From: Sphagnum magellanicum | Lineage: Eukaryota; Streptophyta; Sphagnopsida; Sphagnales; Sphagnaceae | Assembly: GCA_021904315.1 (NCBI GenBank) | Contig: CM038914.1 | Span: forward strand, 6,076,001 to 6,140,000 | DNA: 64,000 nt | Direction of reading: 5' to 3' | Shown: positions 1 to 12,175 of the stretch, piece after piece | Numbering within the stretch: position 1 is the first letter of the stretch | How the letters are laid out: the number at the start of each line of letters is the position of its first letter | Notes under the pieces: generated by a model | Seen by the model: the letters and a program-made list of their open reading frames with translations, nothing else | The model's database searches: none | What the model was told of the DNA's origin: nothing | Program-made: the position numbers and the translations under genes

Positions 1-430
1 TTTAAAAAAATATGCCACATTGATTTTCATCATTTAAAAAATCTTTCATAATCCAAATATTCACATTGAAAATTTGAAGGTTTCCCATATATTTTAAAGG
101 ATATCTATAGAGTGGCCTACCAATATTTTTGACCAAAAACATAGGGATAATTATAGGATTTATAGTGTAATAATAATTATAAAATCAACAATTTTACTTC
201 ATGTGAACTTTTGAAATGTGAAAAGGGAGCCACATAACCATGTTTTTATTTGTTTGCCCCTAGTTCGAAGCCAAGATTCCATGTCTAAATGTCTTAGGAT
301 ATGGAAGATCTTTTAATGTTTGCCTTAAGCCTAAGTTAAGTTAAGCTTCCAATTTTTAATGTTTCCATTTGGATGCCAATCTTGGAATGTTGTAAACATG
401 CCCTAGGTTTTTCAATCCTTTGTAGCACAC
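1..430. other. AT-rich intergenic DNA, no gene seen
   Basis: No coding pattern, RNA gene or clear repeat is visible. The sequence is AT-rich with short A and T runs and leads into the degenerate TTAACC-type array that follows. Confidence 0.6.
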
Positions 431-1395
431 CACATTGAATGTGTTAGTTGAGGTCAACCTAGGTTTAATGTTTATTAAGTTTAACCTTAGGTATAGTTGA
501 GGTTAACTGAGGTTTAACATTGGTTAATTTTGATTTATTTAGGTTTAGCTTTGGTTAATGTAGGTTTAACTTGTATTTAACCTATGTTTAACCTTGGTTA
601 AATTAAGATTAACCTTCATTTAGTCAAGGTTTACCTATGTTTGCCTTAAGTTTAATCAAAATTAACCTAAGTTTGCTTTAAATATAATTGACATTAACAT
701 AGATTTAGTTTATGTTAGCCTTGGTTAAATTAAAATTAATCTATGTTTAGGTGAAGTTAGCTTAGGTTTTGCCCTAGGTGTAACTTATGTTTAGCCTTGG
801 TTAGATAAATATTAACTTCAATTAAAATTAGTTTAGGTTTGCCCTAAGTTTGAATGAGTTTAACCTAGGTTTAACCGAGGTTAACTTAGGGTATCTTCGA
901 TTTAGCCAATTAAGTTTAGTTTAATTTAGCCAAGGTTAACTTCAATTTAGTTTAAATTTAACCAAGATTAACTTAAGTATTAACCAAGTTTACCTTAAGG
1001 TCAACCTAAGTATAATTAAAGTTAATTTAAGTTTAGTTTTGGTTGTAGCCTAATTTAACTTTGGTTGACCTATGTTTAACTTGGTTAAATCTTGATTAAC
1101 CTAAGTTTAAGCTTTAAGTTATTATAGGTTTAATTTTGGTTTAGCTTAGGTTAGGCTACATTTAAAGTTGGTTTTTAATTAACCTAGGTTTGATTTTGGT
1201 TAATCTAAATTTAGCCTTGGTGAACTTAAGTTTAACCTTCCAATCACCTAGGTGAGCCTAAGTTAGGCCTATGTTAGTTTAATATAACCTATGCATGTTG
1301 AGGTTAACTTAGGTAGGCCTAGGATAAATTAGGTCAGAGTAAGTTTACTTAAAGTAAGTTAAGCTAACCCTAATTTAATTAGAGTACACATCACA
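430..1395. repeat. Degenerate TTAACC / TTTAGGTT simple-repeat array
   Basis: Nearly 1 kb is made of short interspersed words such as ggttaa, ttaacc, aggttt and ttaagtt in both orientations. They look like a heavily mutated short-period tandem repeat. The register is irregular, so the array is old. No reading frame of note lies inside. The same word composition follows the tRNA-like element at 1807-1872, which suggests a link between the two. Confidence 0.75.
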
Positions 1396-1806
1396 AATCT
1401 ACAAGCTGCATGGGTTCATTCCAAATTCATGTGAAATCTATTATTTCATAGATTCATATTGTTTAAACACAAATGTTGTGCATTATTTAAACACAAAAGT
1501 TGTGTGCATGACTTTCATGTGTAAACAACATGAAAAGACATACAACATCTATGTTTAAACAATACAAATAGACACATGACATTCATGTTTAAACAATGTG
1601 CATGACATCGATGTTCAAACAATACAAATAGATGAATCACATATGTGTTTATTCCATATGAACCTATGAAAAGTAAATTTTGCATGACTATTGTTGAACT
1701 TTTATGACCCATGAAGTTTGTGATGCATAGGTTTTTATATTTAGTTAAATTTTATTAAACTTTTCTTTGTAGTTTTGTGGTGGGTGGTTTTGTTGTCAAA
1801 AAAAAG
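1396..1806. repeat. Short TGTTTAAAC-containing degenerate repeats
   Basis: Between about 1455 and 1640 the words tgtttaaaca, acaaatag and catgacat recur several times at roughly 30-45 bp spacing, giving a weak tandem structure. The remainder is AT-rich. The small minus-strand frame here is a product of the repeat and has no recognisable protein features. Confidence 0.45.
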
Positions 1807-1872
1807 TTATGGTGTAATGGTTAAAAACTTGAATTTTCAAAGTGTTGGTGAAGGGTTCAAGTCTTCACACTT
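1807..1872 (+). mobile_element. tRNA-like sequence, probable SINE head (copy 1)
   Basis: An A-box-like segment (ATGGTGTAATGGTTA at 1809-1823) and a B-box-like segment (GGGTTCAAGTC at 1853-1863) lie at tRNA spacing. This is how internal RNA polymerase III promoters of tRNA genes and tRNA-derived SINEs look. The flanks do not pair into a good acceptor stem, so a working tRNA is unlikely. Just 3' of the B box is CACTTGCAACTTATG, then TTAGG-type words, matching the layout of the minus-strand copies at 3365-3430 and 32505-32572. Confidence 0.55.
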
Positions 1873-2585
1873 GCAACTTATGTAAATGACCTAGGTTAGC
1901 TAGGTTCCTTGCTTAATTAGGCTTGTCTGGGTTTGTTTTAGCCTAAACCATTTAAGCTAGGCCTATTAAGGTAAAATTTCTTAAGTTAGGCCACTTAGGT
2001 TAAAACACCTAGCTTTATTTGATCATGACTTGATTGTTATGTGGCATCACACAATTGGGCCAAAACTTTTTATTTTTTAGCTCTAGGTTGCCACATTGCA
2101 ATTTATAAGTTGGCAAGGAATTTAAAAATTTGGCCTAGGTTATCAGATGGAAATTTTTTGTGTTAGTGAAAAAATTTGTTAATTTTAAATGGAAAACCAC
2201 ATTAACATTTTGGTAACATTTTTCATTGATTAAATTTTTTAAATTTTGGGACGTGAATTTTTCTATTTTAAGAATAATAATTAAATTACCTAGTGAAAAA
2301 TATGATTAACTGAAATGACCAAACATGGTTCCAAAATGACTAAAAATATTTTATTCAACTAGTCTTTTTTTGCTAAAATTAATTAGGTCTAAAAATAATG
2401 GAAAATGTCCATTCCCATTACTATTTTACTAAATTTTAACAATGAAAAACGACATGATTGTTGCTGTGATGTGACCTACATGATTGTCATGGGGTTGTCA
2501 TAGCATCAAGACATTTGTGAAGATGTGATGTGTTTGCTTGGATGTTGATGTTCCTAGCATCATATCAAAATAGGGTCATTGTCAA
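1873..2585. other. AT-rich intergenic DNA
   Basis: The first 130 bp continue the ctaggttag/gcctaa word composition and may be the tail of the upstream tRNA-like element. The rest is AT-rich DNA with no coding or structural signal that I can support. Confidence 0.5.
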
Positions 2586-2960
2586 TCGAATTATTGAAAA
2601 TTTATAGTGGCCCAATGTGGTGATTGAAATTTTTGGATCACCCAATTTGATGACCAATGTTTTTCAACAAGACAATTTGGTGATCAAAATTTTTTGAACA
2701 CCCAATTTGGCGAGCAAGAAATGGTGATTGAATTTTTTGGGCAGTGATCAAATTTTTTTAGTTGTTGAATCAATGGTGGAAATCAAGCCATTGCATATTG
2801 GATGATTAAAGATTTTTGGCAATGACCAAATTTTTTGAATGGTGATCTAAAATTTTTTCATGTTATGATGAAATGTTTTTAGTCATTTGATGTGGTAATT
2901 GAAATTGTTTAGTCAATCTATTTAATAATCAAATTGTTTTGGTTGCCTAGTTTAATTTTT
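2586..2960. repeat. Degenerate tandem repeat around ACCCAATTTGGTGATCAAA
   Basis: The words cccaatttggtgatcaaaatttttt, ggtgattgaaattttt and close variants recur about ten times at 30-45 bp spacing. The array is old and has no open frame. Confidence 0.55.
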
Positions 2961-3199
2961 TTTAAAATGTTGATTATAAAGTTTTGGTTGTCAAAACAAT
3001 TCTGACTAAAAAATCACCATTGCTGAAAAAAATGGTTGACATTTGACTTGATTAATGATTTCAACACGTTTGAATAAATGTTGACATGACGACCAACACA
3101 AAAGATGCATGTCATGTCATCTTTGACAAACCTAGATTGGTCATGTTTGACATATTACTATAAACATGACATTTGACCTTTACTCAATTTAGACTAACC

Positions 3200-3340
3200 T
3201 ATCTATGTAGCCTAACCTAACTACCCTACTTAACTACCCCACCTTACCTAATGAATTTAAACAAAAAATTAGCCTACCTACCTACCTACCAACCTACTAA
3301 ATCTAAACAAGAATTTAACCTATCCTATCTAGTGTCAACC
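3200..3340. repeat. CCTACC-type microsatellite block
   Basis: This is an imperfect (CCTA)n/(CTACC)n block. It lies on the 3' side, in element orientation, of the minus-strand tRNA-like copy that starts 25 bp further on. A similar block flanks the copy at 32.5 kb. Confidence 0.65.
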
Positions 3341-3364
3341 CCTAAACATGTAGATGGGTTGTAA

Positions 3365-3430
3365 GTGTAAGGAGTTGAACCACCAATTTTCACGATGAAA
3401 AACCAAGTCCTTAATCAGTTTGCACCATAC
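3365..3430 (-). mobile_element. tRNA-like sequence, probable SINE head (copy 2)
   Basis: On the minus strand an A-box-like segment (TGGTGCAAACTGATTAAGG, 3427-3409) and a B-box-like segment (GGTTCAACTCC, 3381-3371) are spaced as in a tRNA. The anticodon-arm region resembles the copy at 32505-32572 (CTTG, a T-rich loop, TCAT, TGAAA). Downstream both copies read ACAACC, CAT, CATGTTTAG and then GTAGG repeats. These shared flanks mark a family of dispersed elements, not a tRNA gene. Confidence 0.6.
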
Positions 3431-3559
3431 ACTCATAATGTAATATTCTTTGACATTAATGAAAATTATTGATTCATAAATAGTATTTTCAATAATAATT
3501 ATGAACATGTTTATTTCATATGTTTTTAGACTATTTATGCAAGTGGTAGATTGTAGGTA

Positions 3560-3830
3560 CATAGGTAGCCATAATTATATATACCAATACATTTACCTAG
3601 GTACATTTTGCACATTTATTACCTAGCTACCTACCCACCTACCCACATATTACCTATGAGTTCTTATTTATAACATACCTATTACCATCCTATCATTGTT
3701 CTATCCATGCACAACCTAGCCACCTATTACATACTTATTAGTATTTACATATTAATCATCAACCCTAATTTACCTACTTATAACCTACATATTATTAACC
3801 TTGAAGCTACTTATGCCTTCCATGCCTAGG
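3560..3830. repeat. CCTACC / ACCTATTA simple-repeat block
   Basis: Imperfect ctacctaccc and cctattac words fill this segment. With the 3200-3340 block it brackets the tRNA-like element between them. Confidence 0.6.
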
Positions 3831-3842
3831 CATTTTGACTTC

Positions 3843-3863
3843 GGGGGGGGGGGGGTGGGGGGG
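3843..3863. repeat. Poly-G tract
   Basis: Thirteen G, one T, then seven G. The length of such a run is prone to sequencing and assembly error. Confidence 0.9.
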
Positions 3864-3869
3864 ATTGCT

Positions 3870-5150
3870 TAAGAAAACCTATTGTGGTGACAAACTGAAA
3901 TTGAAGTATTAAAAGACATGACAATTTTTATATTAATAAAACAAATGATTGGTAGATCGATGGAGCTATTTGTACGAATTGCTAACTTTTCACTTCTTGT
4001 TGGATGGTGATCATTTCAATCTTATTTTCATAATCTTATGGGATTGTGGTGTTTCTTTTTTTTAAGTAACATACATGTAAACCTCCCTTATTATTTCAAA
4101 ATTGCTTATTGTTATTTGTAGTATGTGTGCTAGGGGTGAATGTGTAATGATGTCCTAATAAAAAATGATTTAATTAAAAATATATCAATTTGGTCATGTC
4201 AAATTTAGATCCACTTTTATCTAAATACACACCTAGATGAATAAAAAATGTTATCACAAAATAGGTTTTTCAAAAAGAATTATGTGTTTTTGAACTTGAA
4301 CAAAGTCAATATAAATTTTTTTTTCCCACAAGCTGTATACATAATATTATGGTAGTTCAAAACCCAAAAAAGTAAATTATCAAATGAAATTCTATGTTTC
4401 AATTACTCACTATTTAAAGAATATATTTGTGTAAGTATGATAGTTGTCACAATAAATTGAAAATGAATAATTTCCAAAAAAAATTTAAATGATCAACAAG
4501 CTCCATGATATTTATTTTAAATAATATACTGATGTATCAATGTGGTTTTGTCTGGTGTGATTTTGGGTTTCAGTGTCTGGATTGAGTTTCACATGACTAG
4601 TTTATTTGCAATAACTGGTATTTGCCAAACATCAAAAATTATGTGAACAAGTATTTTGCTTTTGGAATGTAGTCAAGACTCTGGACCTCTTCATCTCCCA
4701 TGCATGAAAGGTGAAATTGAACTTGAGAAATCATGAATCATTCGAAAACTCTTCTTTAGGCAATTAGTAGTTATTAGATACCATAACATCTTAGCAGCTT
4801 TGATGTTAATTACATTATTTATAGAAATGTTGAAAAATTCAAAATAAAATAAAATTCAAAGAATTTTTTTTGGTGAAAGAAATTAATTTTTTTTGAAATA
4901 TTCCAGAATATTAAAAAATTTTGACATGAAAATTTCAAAACTCTAGTGATGATGATTTGGTGGAGCTAATTTAGGGAGGACATTTATAAGGTCTCATAAT
5001 ATTTTGTTCTACCAAATTCCAACCCAAAATCTATTTAGCCCATTCTCAAGTAAAGGCACGGAAATGTGTCTTTTGGATCTGTGTCTCTTTAAAGTTTCTT
5101 TTTTACAACACCATATTCACGGATGAATGTTCAATATCTTTTCAACCAAT
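3870..5150. other. AT-rich intergenic DNA, nothing recognised
   Basis: Stops are frequent in all frames and no RNA-gene signal or long repeat was seen. It contains short A/T runs only. Confidence 0.5.
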
Positions 5151-5160
5151 TTGCATCCAA

Positions 5161-5300
5161 TTTTTTTCAAATTAAATTTGAATTGAATTGAATCTTAATC
5201 CAATTGATAAATTGAATGTAGTTAAATTGAAATTCAATTCAATTCAATTCAAATTCCAATCAATGTATTTGAATTCAATTAAATATGAATTCAACTCACC
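5161..5300. repeat. GAATT-rich inverted repeat, dispersed family E copy 1
   Basis: A perfect 19-bp inverted repeat has arms at 5175-5193 and 5237-5255 around a 43-bp loop. Both arms are built from the pentamer AATTG/CAATT. The right flank (caatgtattt, gaattcaatt, gcatgcaatgt) recurs in inverted orientation at about 62440-62520, so this is a dispersed element fragment and not a single chance palindrome. Confidence 0.6.
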
Positions 5301-5454
5301 TCACCTCATGATGCATGCAATGTCATCCAATATTTTGATCTGAATGCAACTTAATTTCCACAAAATCAATTCATTTTTTTCATCCATTGACTAGTTATCA
5401 TCAGTGGTAATGCCCAACAGGGTGAAGCCCGAGTTAATTAATTATTTGGCAGGT

Positions 5455-5690
5455 ACAATAATAGCTAAGTCCTAGGTAAGTGAATGCACATAAATTTGTT
5501 AGTACATTGGTAAGGGCTATTGGGTACTTAGTAGGTAGTAAGATTATAAACTAATGTACCCACCATGCTTAGCTAGGGAACTAGAATCCAATAGAAAAAT
5601 GTTTCCCATCCATCCACCATCCATATGTCATGGTGTGCTAATGGATGTTGGTTCATTTTAGCACCAATGCCATGCTTGATATGTGCATTT
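5455..5690 (+). repeat. Dispersed repeat family C, copy 1
   Basis: The order of words (ggtaagg, TAGGTAG, ACCACCATG or ACCCACCATG followed by TTAGCTA, GGGAA, AATAGAA, CCATCC, CATGGTGTGCT, TGG, GGT) matches the segment at 40740-40930 in the same orientation. Part of it matches 62700-62860 inverted. No protein is encoded. It is probably a non-autonomous transposable-element relic. Confidence 0.6.
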
Positions 5691-5920
5691 CATTGCATTT
5701 GATTTTGTTGGATCATCCCTTGAAATGGCCAAGGCACAACACAATTCAATTATAATGTGAAACAAGAAGTTCATCACTAAAATGTTACCCCCTAATGAGT
5801 TCTATCTACTGCATTTTGGGGTTTGTCTTGTTGTGCCCTTTTTGCGATTCCTATCCTAAATTGTGTTGTGTGATGTTTCATGTTTTGATGTTTTATTAAA
5901 AGAGCATTAGTCAATTTGTT

Positions 5921-6240
5921 GGCCTTGCCTACCAAGGCAAGGATATTGTATTTAAATTCATTATAGAGTATAGTAGCTTAAGGGATTATGGCCGCTAGGT
6001 AATAATAGCTCTATTTTTATATGAGGATTAAATTTGAAAGATGATATCTTGGCTTGTGTTGAAACTTGAGATTAGTTATAGAGTTATCATACCTTGAAGG
6101 ATTTTGGTTTCTTTTAGAGGATTTTTTTGAAGATTATGTTTTTGCATGGTGAAATATTTGAATTTCCATAATTCTTCTTTTGCCTTAAGATACTTTTTAA
6201 TGTAAATGGCAAGGCCATAGTGTGACATACCCCTTGTTTT
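5921..6240 (+). mobile_element. Dispersed repeat family A, copy 1
   Basis: About 320 bp match, at high identity by eye, the inverted copy at 58826-59141 and a third copy running off the window end from 63855. GGCCTTGCC (5921-5929) and GGCAAGGCC (6208-6216) bracket a 296-bp core. In the second copy the same words bracket 295 bp. Similarity continues about 25 bp past the right-hand word, so these words may be subterminal and not true ends. It has no coding capacity and looks like a non-autonomous element. No target-site duplication was found. Confidence 0.7.
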
Positions 6241-6456
6241 ACATGTTTTGTTATCTCAATTCAAATTTGAACCCAACATCTTTCTTTTTAAAGAGAAAGT
6301 ACTAACAAGTAGCATAGATTATAGCATTGAACATGATGACAATTTTTTTAAAAAATTAACAAATGTGTAATATCAAAATAATCAAACCAAAATTTGTCAA
6401 ACCCTAAACTCTGGGACAGAAAAATCAGGTGACTTAAACAGTGCCAAACATGCTCA

Positions 6457-6474
6457 TTAGGGTTTAGGGTTTAG
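6457..6474. repeat. Short interstitial TTTAGGG-type telomere-like motif
   Basis: About two and a half copies of the plant telomere heptamer. Similar short runs occur at 7584-7610 (in inverted pairs) and at 51866-51882. They are too short to indicate a telomere fusion. Confidence 0.7.
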
Positions 6475-6559
6475 CCTCTTTCATCACCTAATGGCTTTGC
6501 CATTTTTGGCAAGTTCAAGCTTCAAATTAAGAACATCCCCTTATGGGATCTCAGTAGAG

Positions 6560-6717
6560 CTTCTTAGCTAAATGCATGCACTTCCATTGAACGTGCCCAT
6601 CCATCATCATATCCACACACATAATACTCCAAATTTCACTCACACATTGGGTCAAGTTCAAGCCAAAATGTTATGCCCAAATGTCTAATCAATTCCCTAT
6701 GGGAAGAGCCAATAAAC
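6560..6717 (+). repeat. Dispersed repeat family B, copy 1
   Basis: The segment shares ordered blocks (TAAATGCATGCACT, GAAC.TGCCCAT, CATCCATCAT, CACACATAATACTCCAAAT, TTGAGCCAAATG or the like, GCCAATAAA) with 54721-54898 in the same orientation. It is non-coding. The poly-C run follows directly. Confidence 0.65.
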
Positions 6718-6719
6718 CG

Positions 6720-6720
<1 letters not shown>

Positions 6721-6755
<35 letters not shown>
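6721..6755. repeat. 35-bp poly-C tract
   Basis: An uninterrupted run of 35 C. It lies directly at the right end of repeat family B copy 1. The true length is uncertain because homopolymers are error-prone. C-rich runs of this size can adopt four-stranded structures. Confidence 0.9.
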
Positions 6756-8035
6756 TTCAAGCTATGAAGGTAAACTCAATTCTGAATAATTGAGAGGATC
6801 CTCCTCAAGGGCCCACAAGAATTATAGATCTACAACTGTTTGGGTTGGTGGGTCCTTGTCTAAAGAGCCATGGTTAAATGATTTTGGTAAGTCTAGAGGC
6901 TCCAAAAGAGGAGTGTGGTCCGTGTTTGGTTTTATTCACGACAATGAAGATGCTGACATGTGCCACTCTTGGTGCCCACATGATTGCTTGGGAATAAGTA
7001 AATTATAAAAATAATTTAAAAATAATTATTAAAAAATATATATATTAAAAAAAAAAAAAAAAACACCTCTTGTCTTCATCTACAGCCTACAACCAAACAA
7101 TCAGTTAGTTGTGTGACAAACTCAGACCCCATTGTGCAACTGTTGTATGAAGTACTTTATATTGAATGTAAGAAGAGGAGGTGCACTCAAAAATCCGTGA
7201 AATTGACCTACATAAAGCACTCTGAGAAAATATTAAGTGTATTTGGAGTGCACACCTTCGTAGTCTATAGATATAACTCCCATACAAAAGAGAGACAGGA
7301 CGATGGATCTTATCCTGAAGAGTGAGAGGAAAATAATGATTTAATTATGCATGTATTGGTGCAAAGTCTCTCTCCTAAGGATCAAGTGTACAAATTCCTT
7401 CCTCTTGCACCTTACAAATCTATAAATTTTATTAGATTCATAATAACATTTGCTTTGTGCTTTTATTCCCGACATAAGGGGCCTTGGGATGAGATCATAC
7501 CCTAAAGGTTTTCACCTAAAATCATAAATTCTTTCAAATACACAAACACCTCACATTGCAATGATGTATGTTTGTGGGAAGGATTTAGGGTTTAAGCCCT
7601 AAACCCTAAGTCCCCTATCACCTGAGAAACTGAGAACCTTTTGGGTAGTTTGTGGGAATGGATGATGATACTAGGTGGCATGAAATAAATAACTTTATTA
7701 TCTTTTATGTGGGTGGTGGGAACTATCAAATCTTGTACAAGGGAGATTTGGTTGGAGCTGCTCCCTTTCCCTCAATTGACTAGACCAATTGAATTTTTAT
7801 TTTAGTTTTTGGAGCACAGAACTTGACCCTTGAATGAAATGATTGATTGCATAGCAAGTCTGGAGGTCTTTGCAACTCTCTCTTTCAATTGGGGGTGAGA
7901 GAGAGTAGGTGCATGAGTACATTGTGACAAAGATCATAATGTGGGTTGTTGGACAAGGCTCTCTACCATACAACTAGAAAGGGAACTTCACAAGGTTTTT
8001 TAGAACATGACACTAGCCACCCTATCCGACACACA
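6756..8035. other. Intergenic DNA with small unsupported reading frames
   Basis: Frames of 60-72 codons at 6790-7008 and 7105-7325 overlap on both strands and show no domain, signal or splice context that I recognise. An inverted pair of telomere-like heptamers lies at 7584-7603. No gene is called. Confidence 0.5.
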
Positions 8036-8039
8036 ACGA

Positions 8040-8330
8040 GCACAGGGGTATGTATGAAAATTTCACACAGGGGAATGTATGAAAATTTCACATACTCATT
8101 GCGCGGTTGGTAGAGTAGAAGTTTGCATGATGATATGGATGGTTTTACATACTATAGAATGGACCGGGTAGGGTGAGACACCATTCCATGAGACACTGTT
8201 TCATGAGACACCATTCTGTCAGGTGCTGTAAGGTTCTACCTAGGGCTTTTTACATACTACAGAATGGAGCTTGTAGGGTGGTGAGTGAGACACTATTCCA
8301 TTCCATCAGGTGGTAACAGGTCTTTCTACC
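8040..8330 (+). repeat. Local tandem duplications
   Basis: Two copies of a 25-26 bp unit (cacagggg, atgtatgaaaatttca) lie at 8040-8090. A longer imperfect direct repeat starts with TTTTACATACTAYAGAATGG at 8143 and again at 8247, a period of about 104 bp, each followed by gtagggtg, gagacac and ATTCCA words. Confidence 0.7.
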
Positions 8331-10540
8331 AGGGCCTCTTTCAGAGTGTAACAACTGTTGTTGTGCCCCGCCATTGATTTCACATCAGGTCAGTGTTTCC
8401 TACCATTGATCCACATCACAAGTGGAAAATGCATGTTTCTGGGCACAAGTGGTAAAAAATTTCCGACTCTCATAGTGTGAAATAGACTTTTTTTCAAAAA
8501 ATAATAAAAATTCCTTGTATGGACCAATTAGGACTGCTTCACTGTAGCTATGGATAAGTTCTGGCTCATATCTGATGACAACTATCTACACAACCCTCAA
8601 ATTGTAAAACCTGAAAATGATAGCCTGGAAATTTTCAATAGAATTATCTGTAAAGTCACCCTTGTCTTCACACTATCTTTGGGCCTGCTTTCACCCCCTA
8701 TCCCCTCATTCAGTGGCATCCACAAAGTAAGGAAATTTTGTTAAATCTCAGTTTCAGCATTTAATGCACAATGTTTGAGACTAATTACACTACTTTGTAT
8801 GCGGAGGAGTAGTGAAAATATATGTAGCAGCAGTGGAGGCGCTCAAGAATAAGGAAAGGCAGGATGAAACTCAGTTTATCATCAAAATTGGTGGAAAAAC
8901 TAGTTTTGGTCCCAGTTATTTTGCTTTGTAAAATTTTCATTCCCAGTTCCATGTTTGATGCACTATTATGTTGAAACTGGCCGTTCTCGTCCCCTAATTG
9001 GGAAACTTTACGGATAAGTCTTATATTCCAAATTGACTTTGTGCCTCTTGAGAGTAGTGAAATTTTAGGATAATTGTTGGGGGGGGGGCAGGGGGGGGTG
9101 AGACCTTGTGCTATCCTAACATTGACCTTACGCTATATAACCTGTCCTTAATATTCATAAAGCAAAATCTGACAATTTTGTAATGGTGCATTCACGCTTG
9201 ACACTAAGTCAGTGTTAAATGAAAGTCTAGGTGACATCTTAGGTGGCACTTAATGTTAAATGGGCAATAGCTTAAGGTGAAGTGAATGTTAACCTAAACA
9301 TAACAACCTCTGAGAGAATGCTTAGTGTATTTATAGGGCAGATTACATTTAGTAATCATGCTTACAAAATGAGCCTTAGGGCAAAGGATATAAAATTGTA
9401 AAATCCTTAGGGCGTAGGATATAAGTCAAAAAATCTTTGGGAAGAAAACATTTTAAAAAAAGGCCATTGATTACTTCAGTTCTTACACAGGTAAGGCCTT
9501 GTTGCCAGGGAATTACTTCACGGACCTTCAGCTTTGCTCTCGGTGCTCACACAGTAATTCGTTGATAGCATGCCCTTACCCTATACATAAAATCTTCATG
9601 GTAAGTAGGTGTAAGTCCTAAATGACTAGCATGAGTTCTGGGGACTCAACACTAAAGTCCCTAACATCAAGTGTGAATGCACCTTAAGAGGATTGGAATA
9701 GCAAGAGTTGGACCCAAGCAAAGCCTCCAAATCTAATCTCTTATAGAAAGTACTATGTGAGGAAGAGAAAAAAAGTGTTTGGAGACATATGTAGGGGACT
9801 GCCTAGGGTCTGCTTCCACATTGAAGACAAAAGTTTTAAAAAATATATATATAATTAATTTTGAATTTATTATAGTTTCATGATCTGCTATTTTGTCCTC
9901 ATATGAGGAGTGAAATTATGCAGATATATAGCTTGCAAATAATTATGATGGTTTTCAACACCTCAACTTCATATTTTCACCCAAAAAAAAATCATTTCAC
10001 TATTTTAAGGATTTATTAATGACCAAATAGTGCAGGTTCTTTAAGGCTTTTGAAAGAATTAAAACCAACGAATCAGTTCCTGTCTAGGTTAGTAAAAAAC
10101 TAAATCAAAATTGGGTCTAATTTTTGGAACTGGATTATTTTTTAGAAAAAGCCCAGACCTTAAACCGGATTTCATTTCATTTATGTGTGGAACAAAAATG
10201 AGATTTTTTTTGGGGAAGAGAATGAAGAAAAAAAGACTAGAATCGAGGGCTAACCGGAGGTTCACTGCTGGTTCCAGTGTGGGTTACCAATTCTCAGATT
10301 TCTGAGAAACAAGGTTATATTTACATTAAAGAACCACCCCCAAGAATATTTGGGAAATCAATTTACTTTAGGCACCATCGTAGCATGTTGGCCAGCTGAT
10401 TTCCACATCCTCAATTTAGGGGAAATATTTTTAGTACATATATGGCCATCAATTCAAGAACCAACCAAATTTGCTAGGCCTTTCAATTTTGGAATCATTA
10501 ATTCAAGGCCAAATTCCAATAATAAGAAAAAGGAAAAAAA
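8331..10540. other. Intergenic DNA upstream of the xylosyltransferase gene
   Basis: G-rich runs interrupt 9079-9099. The word GTAAGTAGGTGTAAG at 9601-9615 recurs around 15331 and 17258. Several frames of about 65 codons have no supporting features. I see no gene here. Confidence 0.5.
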
Positions 10541-12175
10541 GAGAGATTAATATTATAATCACAGAATATAATCATATAATGATAATAATAATAATAATAT
10601 CATAATAATATCATAATAATAAGTAAGAGTCAAGAGATATAATATAAAATAATAGTAAAATAATTCTAGAATCTATAGAGAGAGAGAGAGAGAAAAGGTG
10701 GGGGAGCTATGTGTGGATATTTTAGACAATGTCGAAAAGTGTGCAATAATTGACAAGCTTCCGGAAATCGGCCTCTCATCCCCTTCCCCCCTTCTTTCCC
10801 CTCCTCCTAATTAGCCCCTTTTGGGGCACGACCTGCCTAGTTAACGTTACGTAAGACTCCTGCTAATTAGCCACTTTACATAGCTACCTTGCTAATTAGC
10901 CCCTTTCCATAGGAACCCTGCATTCGCGCGAAGAGGACGACGTAAAGCGTTAGCCCAGCTCCTTGCGCGTTGCGTTGCGTTGCGTTTGTTCGCTCGCTCC
11001 CGCGCGCGCGCCCCCGCGCATGGACGGTTTTGTCGCGCGCTTCTCTCGATTCTTCTTCTTCGATTAACCAGCCAGCGCCGATAGATACATGTGGATCAGG
11101 CCGTTCTGCGCTGGTCGCCTCGTTCTTGTGCGCCTGTTGTTGTTGTTTTGCTTTCATTATCCTGAATATGACTTGGTAAAAGAATCCGGTTGTGTCAATT
11201 AGGCAGTCTGGCAGCAAGATCAACATCTACAGCTAATCTTCTACTACAGCTAATTAATAATTTTCTTGTTTTCTGTTTTCTTGTTTTCTCTGCATGATGC
11301 TACGCGCAGCTTCGTCTCATTTCTTCAAGCCTGTGATCGTCGTCGGCCGTGGCTACTTTTGTTTTCTGGAACTTCTTCTGGTAAATTTCCTGATTTCTCC
11401 GCTAAAATTTTCTTTCTCCAAGGTAGGCGCTAGTTAACATTGTTGTGAAGAAGAGTAGAATAATATAGACTTTACAGTCATGATGATGATGATGATGGGA
11501 TCATGATGCGATGATCCATCCGATCATCATGATGTGATGATATAAACAGCAGGTGGAGCTTGATCATCTTCTACCTGAGGTATTTCTTTTCTTTTGTTAC
11601 AGTAGTTTAGTTTGACGAGAGCAGGTTGCACGATCCGCGAGTGTCTCATTTGCGAGAATTTCACGTGTCTGTAGAAATATATCTATAGACTGTACTCCAC
11701 CGACGTGATTCATTCATTTCACGGGATTTTAATTTGTCCCCGAATTTGCTCATTGCATGATTCTGGACATCATCGGGAATTCATTTCGCTGTAATAATAT
11801 TCAACGAGGGTGCTCAGAGACTGAGAGTTATTCTCGGACTCGGTTGAATATTTTTGAGACCTGTGTTTGTAGAATTGAGTGTACAGCTGGTCTGCACTTT
11901 GAAGAGGTTCAAGCCGTTGCTACTAGTTTTTTTTCTTTCGTTCTAAGGTAGTTGACGATCAAAGTATGTGCCGCTGCCTTTGGCGGTGATCATGTTCCTC
12001 AGAGGAGGGACGGATCAGAATTCAAGGGATAGTAGTACTGGAGGCGCACTAGGTTAGAGATCTGCTGCGGTGATCAGGATTGCGGTCCTGCAGGAGGCTG
12101 GAGTTTTCGCAGCGGTCTTTGAAAGGTGCTGCTAGTACACGTACTTGTTGTCCGCGGAAAGTTTTCTTCACTATC
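10541..12175 (+). promoter_or_regulatory. Promoter region and 5' leader of the XXT-like gene
   Basis: Composition changes sharply from AT-rich DNA (AAT triplet repeats at about 10580-10620, a GA dinucleotide run at about 10677-10694) to a GC-rich, CpG-rich stretch at 10920-11110 with four tandem GCGTT words. That is typical of a plant promoter or leader. From there to the ATG at 12176 the sequence has many short upstream frames and plausible splice sites (TTACAG ending at 11601, AAGGTAG near 11946), so a 5' UTR intron is possible. No TATA box could be assigned. Transcription start is not resolved. Confidence 0.5.

Noticed and set aside
5921..6216. Claim of true terminal inverted repeats GGCCTTGCC/GGCAAGGCC for family A
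   Set aside because: Similarity between copies continues about 25 bp past the right-hand word and no target duplication is visible, so the real ends are unproven.
6457..7610. Internal telomere or chromosome-fusion site from TTTAGGG words
   Set aside because: Only two to three heptamers occur at each site; such short runs are common in plant DNA.
12080..12175. Longer N-terminus for the xylosyltransferase from an upstream in-frame start at 12080
   Set aside because: The codon at 12080 is TTG, not ATG. The ATG at 12176 gives the family-like short basic N-terminus and a 452-aa protein close to the known length.
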